A DNA stretch of 25,270 nucleotides, taken from IMG/VR virus record IMGVR_UViG_3300024356_000040, positions 1-25,270 of that record, one strand, 5' to 3'. The notes under the pieces were generated by a model. It had not been told where the DNA came from and did not search any database. It saw only the letters and a program-made list of their open reading frames with translations. The DNA comes from a virus. A program made the translations under genes and the position numbers. Numbering within the stretch: position 1 is the first letter of the stretch; the number at the start of each line of letters is the position of its first letter. This document shows, one piece after another, positions 19,810-25,270 of this stretch.

Positions 19810-19884
19810 ATTTCCTTGTCATATAGTCTATTTATTCGACAAAAAATGTGCTATTATATTACTAATTGTGGAGAAATCTAGATA
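19810..19884. promoter_or_regulatory. Divergent promoter region between baseplate operon and gp55 operon
   Basis: This 75-bp gap separates oppositely directed operons. On the minus strand AATAAATA (19829-19836) matches the T4 late box TATAAATA in 7 of 8 bases and sits 19 nt upstream of the ATG at 19809, followed by AAGGA (19813-19817). On the plus strand GGAG (19870-19873) is 11 nt before the gp55 ATG. The T-A-rich CTATTATATT (19851-19860) contains -10-like hexamers, but I see no properly spaced -35, so an early or middle promoter for gp55 is only plausible. Confidence 0.6.
19829..19836 (-). promoter_or_regulatory. T4-late-type promoter box AATAAATA for the baseplate operon
   Basis: Read on the minus strand the sequence is GAATAAATAGAC. 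AATAAATA differs from the T4 late consensus TATAAATA only at the first base, and relaxed first-base forms (NATAAATA) are associated with T4-like marine phages. Late promoters need no -35 box, and none is seen. It lies directly upstream of late-type structural genes and next to the gene for gp55, the sigma factor that would read it. Confidence 0.6.
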
Positions 19885-20730
19885 ATGAACCAACCAAAAG
19901 TTAAGTACCTAACTAATAAGGACCTACTAAGAGAGATACATTTAAGCAAAGTTACATATAGCTCTTATACAAAACAAGAATATCATGAATATGATTTAAT
20001 TGTTCCTAACTTAGAAAAAATAAACATTAGAACTATAGCAGAAGCAAAAAGAAATAGGGCTGCACGTTTAGCAAAACAAGCGCACGAAGCAGCTATGCTA
20101 GAACAGGGTAAAAAAATTCCTGCAAAAGGATTCGAAATAGATTATAAGAAAATTGACAAACACGATCTAGTATTTCGTGTTATGACATTTGATCATATTC
20201 CTCTAGCACCCGGTCGTAAAAAGACATTAAAGAATACAGCCGACAGTCACGAAAAAGTAAACTTTCCTCCTTATCAACACTGGAAGTTTGACGACAATGA
20301 CGAATTGATCTGTGTAGGCAAAAGTCACTGGAAGGGTGGAATTAAAACAGGTAAATTTGATAAAGATCACGGACAAATGACTAATAACTTAGCTCGTATG
20401 TTTATTAAATTATGTGAGCGTTATGCAACTAGAGGAAATGTCCGTGGATATACTTACAACGATGAAATGCGTGGTCAAGCGATACTTCAGCTCACCCAAA
20501 TTGGTTTACAATTTGATGAAAGCAAATCCGATAACCCGTTTGCTTATTATACCGCTGCTGTTACTAACAGTTTTGTTCGCATCATCAATATCGAGAAGCG
20601 TAATCAAAATATTCGAGATGATATTCTTGAAATGAATGGTATGAATCCGAGCTGGACCAGACAGAACAGTGGTAGCAGTGGAGCTAATACTGCACCTGTT
20701 ACAATCACATCTGGCGAAGATTGGGATTGA
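19885..20730 (+). CDS. 55: RNA polymerase sigma factor for late transcription gp55
   Basis: gp55 is the T4-type sigma factor that directs host RNA polymerase to late promoters (TATAAATA-like) and couples late transcription to the sliding clamp. The conserved sigma region-2-like part is at residues about 165-250: MTNNLARMFIKLCERYATRG, NDEMRGQAILQLTQIGLQFD, NPFAYYTAAVTNSFVRIINI and EKRNQNIRDDIL. This is the core-polymerase-binding and -10-reading helix set found in gp55. At 281 residues it is longer than T4 gp55 (185): the first 160 residues are a basic, lysine/arginine-rich extension with KFDDNDELICVGKSHWKGGI just before the sigma core. The last residues (TSGEDWD) are acidic/aromatic; T4 gp55 uses its C-terminus to bind the clamp, so this may be the equivalent. 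It is the first rightward gene, with GGAG 11 nt before the ATG and gp47 31 bp after it. Confidence 0.9.
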   Translation: MNQPKVKYLTNKDLLREIHLSKVTYSSYTKQEYHEYDLIVPNLEKINIRTIAEAKRNRAARLAKQAHEAAMLEQGKKIPAKGFEIDYKKIDKHDLVFRVMTFDHIPLAPGRKKTLKNTADSHEKVNFPPYQHWKFDDNDELICVGKSHWKGGIKTGKFDKDHGQMTNNLARMFIKLCERYATRGNVRGYTYNDEMRGQAILQLTQIGLQFDESKSDNPFAYYTAAVTNSFVRIINIEKRNQNIRDDILEMNGMNPSWTRQNSGSSGANTAPVTITSGEDWD

Positions 20731-20761
20731 CCTTTAATTAAAAATACTGTAACATAAATCT

Positions 20762-21772
20762 ATGAATCTATTTAAAAAAGCAGCTTGTTTCACAGATATT
20801 CATTTTGGTCTTAAAAGCGGTAGCAGAACACATAACATTGACTGCGAAGAATTTGTTAAGTGGTTTTGTGATACAGCCAAAGAAGAAGGTGCAGAGACGT
20901 GTATCTTTTTAGGTGACTGGCATCACAATCGTGCCAGCACAGACGTTAGTACTATGAATTATACTCTTTCAAACTTAGAAAGACTTAGTGCTTCGTTTGA
21001 AAAAGTTTACTTTATACTTGGCAACCACGATCTGTTCTACAAAGACAAACGTGAAATTAACTCTGTAGAGTTTATGCGCCTATTTCCTAATGTTGTTCCA
21101 ATTAGAGAAATTTTTACAAACGGAGATGTTACTATCCTTCCGTGGTTAGTAGCAGATGAATGGCAAAAAGTTCCTAAGATCAAAAGCAAATATATCTTTG
21201 GGCACTTAGAACTTCCGCATTTCTATATGAACGCTATGGTGCAGATGCCCGATCACGGACAGTTGCAAAGCGATCACTTCCAACATCAGGACTATATCTT
21301 CTCAGGACACTTCCATAAGCGTCAACAAAAGGGTAAGATTGTGTATATTGGTAATGCTTTCCCTCACAACTATGCAGATGCGGGTGATGACGAACGTGGT
21401 ATGATGTTATTAGACTGGGGAGGTACTCCAGAGTTTAAGACTTGGCCTGGACAACCTGTTTATAGAACATATAAACTAAGTCAAATTATTGATACTCCAG
21501 ATAAGCTGCTTCGTGAAAAGATGCATTGCCGTGTAACTATTGACCTGCCTATTACTTTTGAAGAGGCAAACTTTATTAAAGAACAGTTTATGCCGCAGTA
21601 TAATCTGCGTGAGCTGATGCTGATTCCAGAAAAAGTAGAAGTTGAATCTAATGTTACTCCTATTGATTTAGAATTTGAAAGTGTTGACACAATTGTTATG
21701 AATCAGATCAATGCAATTGAAAGCGACACCTACAATAAAAAACTGTTATTGGAAATTTATAGCGAACTATGA
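20762..21772 (+). CDS. 47: Recombination endonuclease subunit gp47 (SbcD/Mre11-like)
   Basis: gp47 is the Mre11-type nuclease subunit that, with the gp46 ATPase, resects DNA ends for recombination-dependent replication and host DNA breakdown. All phosphoesterase motifs are present: D12-x-H14 (FTDIHFG), D52 in LGDWHHNR, GNHD at residues 87-90, H148 in FGHLELPH and GHFH at residues 182-185. These match the metal-binding and catalytic set of the calcineurin-like family, so the enzyme should be active. The length of 336 aa equals the usual size (T4 gp47 is 339). There is no clear ribosome binding site before the ATG at 20762. The last 4 bases overlap the gp46 start (ATGA), which couples the two subunits at translation. 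Confidence 0.95.
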   Translation: MNLFKKAACFTDIHFGLKSGSRTHNIDCEEFVKWFCDTAKEEGAETCIFLGDWHHNRASTDVSTMNYTLSNLERLSASFEKVYFILGNHDLFYKDKREINSVEFMRLFPNVVPIREIFTNGDVTILPWLVADEWQKVPKIKSKYIFGHLELPHFYMNAMVQMPDHGQLQSDHFQHQDYIFSGHFHKRQQKGKIVYIGNAFPHNYADAGDDERGMMLLDWGGTPEFKTWPGQPVYRTYKLSQIIDTPDKLLREKMHCRVTIDLPITFEEANFIKEQFMPQYNLRELMLIPEKVEVESNVTPIDLEFESVDTIVMNQINAIESDTYNKKLLLEIYSEL

Positions 21773-23547
21773 TTAAAATTAAAAATTTAACAGTCAAGAA
21801 TTTTATGAGCGTGGGTAATCAAACCCAAGCCATCGACTTTGACCGCGGACAGTTAACCTTAGTACTTGGTGAAAATCTAGATCTAGGAGGTGATGATTCT
21901 GGGGCTCGCAACGGTACGGGCAAAACAACAATCATCAATGGACTAAGCTATGCTATCTACGGTCAAGCCCTAACTAATATCAAGCGTGATAACTTGATTA
22001 ACAAAATTAACAGTAAAGGAATGTTAGTTACTGTTACTTTTGACAAAGATGGGCAGGAATTCCACATTGAACGTGGACGCAAACCTAATCTATTAAAGTT
22101 TAGTATTAACGGTCAAGAACAAGAACTTAAGGATTTAGACGAAAGTCAAGGCGATAGCCGGGAAACTCAAAAAGCAATTGAAGAAGTATTTGGTATGAGT
22201 CACGAAATGTTTAAACATCTTGTTGCTCTAAACACTTATACAGAACCTTTCTTATCAATGAAAGCTGCCGATCAACGTGCTATCATTGAACAGTTGTTGG
22301 GTATTACTATACTTTCTGAAAAAGCAGAAGCACTTAAAGAAGCTATCAAAGCATCTAAAGATGCTATTGCTACAGAAAATACTAGAATCGAAACTATCAA
22401 AGCCAGCAACGAGCGCATTCAGCAGAGTATTGAATCTCTAGAGCGTAAACAAAAGCTATGGGCAGACAATAAAGAAACTGCTATGGAAAATTTGCTCAAG
22501 AGTATTGATCGCTTGATGCAAATTGACATTGAAGAAGAGATAGCTAATCAGCGTTCTTTAATCGAATGGACTAAAACTAAAAAAGAACGAGACAATCTTA
22601 CTTCTTTAATCGCAAAACAAACAGCAGCATTAGAAAAAGAACAGAAAGTATTATCTAAATTAGAAAAAGAATTAGTAAGTCTAGCTGATCATAAGTGTCA
22701 CGCTTGTGGACAAGAAGTACACGACAGTAAACACGATGAAATGTTAGGTGCTAAAGCTCAGCAGGTTGAAGAAAGCAAGGGTGCTATTAACGAACATCTT
22801 GAAGAACTGGCGACACTTAACGAAGCTATGTCGCTTTTAGGTGAGCAAGGTGATTGTCCAACTGTTACCTATGACAGTTTAGAACAAGCTCTTAATCATA
22901 AAAATACTTTAGATGGATTAGAGCGCGACGTTACAATCAAAGATGCTGAAGAAAATCCCTACGACGAACAAATATTAGAACTTAAGAATACCGCAGTTCA
23001 GGAAATTAACTGGGATGCTGTCAACGAACTAGTAAAAATTAAAGATCATCAAGAGTTCTTACATAAACTGTTAACTAACAAAGACAGTTTTGTTCGTAAA
23101 CGCATCATCGATCAGAACCTAGCTTTCTTAAATCAACGCTTAACCTACTATCTTGATAAGATTGGATTACCGCATACTGTTGAATTCCAAAATGATTTAT
23201 CAGTTATCATCACTCAATTAGGTCAAGACCTCGACTTTGATAACTTATCACGAGGTGAACGTAACAGATTAATCCTGTCATTATCGTGGGCGTTCCGAGA
23301 TGTGTGGGAAAACTTATATCAAAGTATTAACTTGTTGTTTATTGACGAGTTAGTAGACTCTGGTATGGATGCGTCTGGTGTGGAGTCAAGTATTGCTGTT
23401 CTAAAGCGTATGACTCGAGAGCGTGACAAGAATGTATTCTTGATTTCGCACAGAGACGATCTAACCAGTCGTGTAAATCACGTATTAAAAGTTATTAAAG
23501 AGAATGGATTTACTTCATACTCTACAGATATTGAGATTATGAACTAA
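21769..23547 (+). CDS. 46: Recombination endonuclease subunit gp46 (SbcC/Rad50-like ATPase)
   Basis: gp46 is the SMC/Rad50-type ATPase that partners gp47. The N-terminal lobe has IKNLTVKNFMSVGNQTQAID and a Walker A GARNGTGKTT at residues 45-54, preceded by an acidic GGDDS insertion. A long coiled coil (about 180-440, Lys/Glu/Gln rich) is broken by a zinc-hook CHAC at residues 310-313. The C-terminal lobe carries the ABC signature LSRGE (493-497), Walker B LLFIDE (D526, E527) and the switch histidine H561 in LISHRDD. All parts needed for ATP-driven dimerisation are present. At 592 residues it is slightly longer than T4 gp46 (560) and far shorter than bacterial SbcC, as expected for phage forms. 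It overlaps gp47 by 4 bases and the next gene by 1 (TAATG). Confidence 0.95.
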   Translation: MIKIKNLTVKNFMSVGNQTQAIDFDRGQLTLVLGENLDLGGDDSGARNGTGKTTIINGLSYAIYGQALTNIKRDNLINKINSKGMLVTVTFDKDGQEFHIERGRKPNLLKFSINGQEQELKDLDESQGDSRETQKAIEEVFGMSHEMFKHLVALNTYTEPFLSMKAADQRAIIEQLLGITILSEKAEALKEAIKASKDAIATENTRIETIKASNERIQQSIESLERKQKLWADNKETAMENLLKSIDRLMQIDIEEEIANQRSLIEWTKTKKERDNLTSLIAKQTAALEKEQKVLSKLEKELVSLADHKCHACGQEVHDSKHDEMLGAKAQQVEESKGAINEHLEELATLNEAMSLLGEQGDCPTVTYDSLEQALNHKNTLDGLERDVTIKDAEENPYDEQILELKNTAVQEINWDAVNELVKIKDHQEFLHKLLTNKDSFVRKRIIDQNLAFLNQRLTYYLDKIGLPHTVEFQNDLSVIITQLGQDLDFDNLSRGERNRLILSLSWAFRDVWENLYQSINLLFIDELVDSGMDASGVESSIAVLKRMTRERDKNVFLISHRDDLTSRVNHVLKVIKENGFTSYSTDIEIMN

Positions 23548-23777
23548 TGGCAACAGACAGTCATGATAAGATGATAGAAGCGTTTCAGCAATATTTCAAA
23601 TATCAGGATCGCTTTGAATACAAAGGCTCAGACGAAGCAGGCATTAAGGCACGGTATTGGCTATCAGAAATTAGAAACGAAGCAAGTAAAAGGCGAGTAG
23701 AAATACAAGAAAAACGACAGGCACGAAAAAAAGCCAGAAAAGGCGTATTAGGCAGACCCCCCAAGCTAACTAAGTGA
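23547..23777 (+). CDS. Small basic protein of unknown function
   Basis: This 76-residue protein starts in the gp46 stop codon (TAATG overlap) and ends directly against the GTG of the nuclease gene, so it is part of the same translational unit. The first half is helical and mildly acidic/aromatic (MIEAFQQYFKYQDRFEYKG). From residue about 38 it becomes very basic and helical: SEIRNEASKRRVEIQEKRQA, then RKKARKGVLGRPPKLTK. The last segment contains a G-R-P core like the minor-groove-binding AT-hook. A DNA- or RNA-binding accessory of the gp46/gp47 nuclease is a reasonable guess from charge and neighbourhood, but no family is recognised. Confidence 0.75.
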   Translation: MATDSHDKMIEAFQQYFKYQDRFEYKGSDEAGIKARYWLSEIRNEASKRRVEIQEKRQARKKARKGVLGRPPKLTK

Positions 23778-24212
23778 GTGCAATGGACGTATCAAAATCA
23801 AATAGTTGAAGAAATTCCAGAAGGCTATATTGGCTTTGTTTATCTCATCACGAATCTAACTACCGGGCAAAAGTACATAGGCAAGAAACTAGCACAGTTT
23901 AAACGCACGAAACCACCTCTCAAAGGCAAAAAACTTAAAAGAAGGTCTGTAGTTGAAAGCGATTGGCGCGACTACTGGGGATCATCTGATAGGTTAAACG
24001 CAGACGTCCAAGCATTAGGTCCCGGAAATTTCACAAGAGAAATACTTTATCTTTGCAAATCCAAGGCAGAAATGTCGTATCTAGAAGCAAGAGAACAGTT
24101 TGAACGCAGAGTTTTAGAAACAGATGACTATTATAATGGCATTATAAACGTCAGAGTTGGCGGATCAAACATACTTAGACAGCGTCTAGAAGAACATAAA
24201 AAGGCAAAATAA
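23778..24212 (+). CDS. GIY-YIG-type endonuclease
   Basis: The N-terminal half carries a GIY-YIG nuclease core: IGFVYLITNLTTGQKYIGKK (residues 18-37), where GFVY and KYIG stand for the two name-giving strands. It is followed by a lysine/arginine-rich loop (43-56), a DYWGSS segment (65-70), and a helix with a candidate catalytic glutamate (SYLEAREQFERRVL, E103). N124 in the NVRVGG motif is another typical position. The family cuts DNA in homing, repair or restriction. At 144 residues this is a single domain with no obvious DNA-recognition module, so homing (Seg-type) or a repair role are both possible. The GTG start at 23778 abuts the previous TGA, and no other start lies near the domain. The reading frame continues without a stop for 113 codons beyond its TAA (see findings). 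Confidence 0.8.
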   Translation: MQWTYQNQIVEEIPEGYIGFVYLITNLTTGQKYIGKKLAQFKRTKPPLKGKKLKRRSVVESDWRDYWGSSDRLNADVQALGPGNFTREILYLCKSKAEMSYLEAREQFERRVLETDDYYNGIINVRVGGSNILRQRLEEHKKAK

Positions 24213-24404
24213 AAGCGGTTTTTTGGCTCGCGCAGGCCTAAGTTCGTGCGCTCTAAACCTGGTCATAGGTGTACACAGGGACGGAATTCCACGCCGCAGT
24301 GGTACTCAGCAACTACCCATTTGGATGAAGATCGCTACCTAAGCCCTGCGATTTTGCTGTTTGAAAAGGAAATAAAAGGCGAAATGAGCAGGGAGATCCT
24401 GCAC

Positions 24405-24436
24405 GTTAGTAGGTGTGATAGCGTACATTTACTAAC
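24405..24436 (+). other. 13-bp hairpin within the putative ncRNA
   Basis: GTTAGTAGGTGTG (24405-24417) pairs over its whole length with TACATTTACTAAC (24424-24436), leaving a 6-base ATAGCG loop. Ten pairs are Watson-Crick and three are G-U (412-429, 413-428, 417-424). It is the strongest single helix in the gap and is continuous only when the plus strand is transcribed. Confidence 0.65.
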
Positions 24437-24533
24437 CGCCGTTGTAATAAGACGTGGCTCGAGGTACCGGACAACCGCCTCTGTAACTGCCATAACGCTG
24501 TGTGACTTGCCAGACTCGGATAATGTTATCTTT

Positions 24534-24547
24534 GCCCGGAAACGGGC
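24534..24547 (+). other. GAAA-tetraloop hairpin within the putative ncRNA
   Basis: GCCCG-GAAA-CGGGC is a perfect 5-bp G/C hairpin capped by a GNRA tetraloop, the loop class used for tertiary docking in large RNAs. It is enclosed by TCTT/AAGA (24529-24532 with 24562-24565), which is directly continued by CCAGA/TCTGG (24510-24514 with 24566-24570). Confidence 0.6.
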
Positions 24548-24582
24548 TTAGTGTGACCATTAAGATCTGGATAATATTTAAA

Positions 24583-24685
24583 TTGCGCTTCGCGCAAATA
24601 TATCATCTCGCACAACTTCGATATAATTAAAAGAAAACAAAGTGCGTTGAGCGCAAGCGAAAACGCAAACGAGCGTTAGCTCGTT
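24583..24685. repeat. Cluster of three short palindromes
   Basis: Three inverted repeats sit in AT-rich DNA: TTGCGC-TTC-GCGCAA (24583-24597), TGCGTT...AACGCA (24643-24667, with GAGCGCAAGCG inside) and AACGAGC-GTTA-GCTCGTT (24668-24685). They share GCG/CGC-rich arms and lie between the putative ncRNA and the next promoter. In the minus direction the middle hairpin is followed by a T-rich tail (24623-24642 read in reverse: CTTTGTTTTCTTTT), so it could terminate leftward transcription. In the plus direction no T-run follows any of the three. Confidence 0.5.
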
Positions 24686-24690
24686 ATTAA

Positions 24691-24698
24691 AATAAATA
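24691..24698 (+). promoter_or_regulatory. T4-late-type promoter box AATAAATA for the last gene
   Basis: AATAAATA is the same octamer as at 19829-19836 and is placed 22 nt before the ATG at 24721, similar to the 19 nt there. It differs from the T4 late consensus only at the first base. The base composition around it is AT-rich, so chance occurrence is possible; the matching spacing in two places is the main support. Confidence 0.45.
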
Positions 24699-24720
24699 AT
24701 ATATCATTCGAGAATGCCCT

Positions 24721-25270
24721 ATGAGACTGAACGATTTAGACAATACAACTATTAAACATTACCTTAGCGAAGATCTTCGAAGAGATCCCTTATACACACA
24801 ACATTGGGATCGTATTGACGAAGAATTCTTCAAACCTTGGCAGAAATATCTATCTGAAGCAGCACTGACACAGGATCAAATATCTCAGATCTTTGCGGCT
24901 GCTGAAAAAGAAGCTGGCGCCAGTGGAGAAAACAATACGGCTCTGGGCAAGATTGTAGATAAGATTATTCCTGATTCATTTTTAGGCAAGCTAGAAAAGT
25001 CATTGCCTGAACCCAATCCTCAGGCACAACCAGATCCTCAGTTTGAACAAAAAGCATCTGCGGCCGTACAGCAATTAGACGTTCCAGCAGATACTAAGAG
25101 CGGTCTAATGAAAATAGTATCAGCAGCAGTTCAAAATCCCGCAGCACAGGGCATCGTTCTGAGTCTAGTTGGTGGTGTCCTAGGTGGACTAATGAGCAAA
25201 GCGGGTCCGCTGATTGCTACATTTTTTCCCGGCGGCGGCACAGCCGCAGTGGCCATAACTGGTGCTATTG
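24721..25270 (+). CDS. Unrecognised protein with glycine-rich hydrophobic segment (partial, 3' end outside window)
   Basis: The ATG at 24721 is the first in its frame after the stop at 24697-24699. The frame runs 183 codons to the right edge without a stop, with codon use like the other phage genes. Residues 1-60 are charged and aromatic with predicted helices (HYLSEDLRRDPLYTQHWDRI, FFKPWQKYLSEAALTQDQIS). Residues 98-115 are a Pro/Gln-rich hinge (PEPNPQAQPDPQFEQK). From about residue 145 the protein becomes Gly/Ala/Leu-rich and hydrophobic (GIVLSLVGGVLGGLMSKAGP, then FFPGGGTAAVAITGAI), like a membrane-inserting or membrane-spanning hairpin. No ribosome binding site is evident. I do not recognise the family. 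The late-type box upstream suggests a late-expressed, possibly virion or lysis-related product, which is inference only. Confidence 0.75.
   Translation, partial: MRLNDLDNTTIKHYLSEDLRRDPLYTQHWDRIDEEFFKPWQKYLSEAALTQDQISQIFAAAEKEAGASGENNTALGKIVDKIIPDSFLGKLEKSLPEPNPQAQPDPQFEQKASAAVQQLDVPADTKSGLMKIVSAAVQNPAAQGIVLSLVGGVLGGLMSKAGPLIATFFPGGGTAAVAITGAI

Larger units (their letters stand above)
24213..24600 (+). ncRNA. Putative structured noncoding RNA (unclassified)
   Basis: This stretch is visibly less AT-rich than its surroundings and has no gene with the codon habits of the neighbouring genes. It can be folded by eye into many consistent helices: CGCAGG (24231-24236) with CCTGCG (24345-24350); ACCT/AGGT (24257-24270); CCAC/GTGG (24289-24302); GCAGG/CCTGC (24388-24402); a 13-bp hairpin 24405-24436; CGTT/AACG (24440-24443 with 24494-24497) enclosing GTGGC/GCCAT and an inner GAGG-TAC-CGG-ACAA-CCG-CCTC hairpin (24461-24481); and CCAGA/TCTGG (24510-24570) enclosing GCCCG-GAAA-CGGGC (24534-24547). 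Several helices contain G-U pairs only in the plus sense, so the RNA would be read rightward. No tRNA, tmRNA, RNase P or group I intron core was recognised. The ends are uncertain, and a role in translation, packaging or regulation cannot be told from one sequence. Confidence 0.5.

Noticed and set aside
19836-19860. Sigma-70 promoter for gp55 (TCGACA plus TATATT)
   Set aside because: The spacer between the two hexamers is only 13 bp, and no other -35/-10 pair at 16-18 bp was seen.
24211-24230. Rho-independent terminator for the gp55-gp47-gp46 operon (T-run at 24219-24224)
   Set aside because: The T-run is not preceded by a proper GC-rich hairpin; the arms around it pair imperfectly.
24281-24310. 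tRNA gene or tRNA-like element in the gap
   Set aside because: No GGTTCRANYCC T-arm, no 7-bp acceptor with CCA, and arms do not form a cloverleaf.
24246-24551. Possible separate 101-codon gene starting at GTG
   Set aside because: No ribosome binding site, codons rich in AGG/CGG/CCG unlike neighbouring genes, no recognisable domain, and the same bases form consistent RNA helices. Kept only as a readthrough question.
24213-24580. Group I or group II intron remnant
   Set aside because: The GNRA hairpin and neighbouring GIY-YIG gene made this tempting, but the conserved P/Q/R/S core of group I and domain V of group II are not seen, and no split gene flanks it.

Overview
The window is part of the genome of an AT-rich, T4-like contractile-tailed bacteriophage (myovirus). 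The main evidence is two blocks of hallmark T4-type genes pointing away from each other: a leftward baseplate block and a rightward block with the late sigma factor gp55 and the SbcCD-like recombination nuclease gp47/gp46. The oversized gp6, the spike with no visible lysozyme domain and the giant structural protein next to gp6 look more like the marine/environmental T4-like phages (cyanophage and pelagiphage relatives, and kin) than like coliphage T4. No host-diagnostic gene is present, so the host cannot be named.

Leftward block (1-19809, minus strand, transcribed right to left): a tail-tube-cap/initiator-like protein (gp48/gp54 type), gp53 wedge protein, a large hub protein (gp27-like by position), gp5 spike, gp25 wedge protein, a large gp6, and a giant protein of more than 3470 residues that is still open at the left edge. 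Spacings are 5 bp or less, or 1-base TAATG overlaps, except for a 46-bp gap before gp6, so this reads as one assembly operon for the hub, wedges and baseplate periphery. The giant protein carries an apparent seven-bladed FG-GAP-type beta-propeller, with modules resembling carbohydrate-binding CBM5/12 domains placed within and around it.

Divergent gap (19810-19884): a T4-late-promoter-like AATAAATA faces the baseplate operon, and a ribosome binding site serves gp55 on the other side.

Rightward block (19885-24212, plus strand): gp55, gp47, gp46, a small very basic protein and a GIY-YIG-type nuclease. From gp47 onward the genes overlap or abut. gp55 would direct the host RNA polymerase to AATAAATA-type late promoters, such as the two seen at 19829-19836 (minus) and 24691-24698 (plus). 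gp46/gp47 process DNA ends for recombination-dependent replication.

Gap (24213-24720): a roughly 500-bp stretch, less AT-rich than its neighbours and unlike the phage genes in codon content. It folds on paper into many nested helices in the plus sense and is best explained as a structured noncoding RNA, followed by a cluster of small palindromes and a late-promoter-like box. This is the most unusual part of the window. The last gene (24721 onward, plus strand, cut by the right edge) is an unrecognised protein with a glycine-rich hydrophobic segment.
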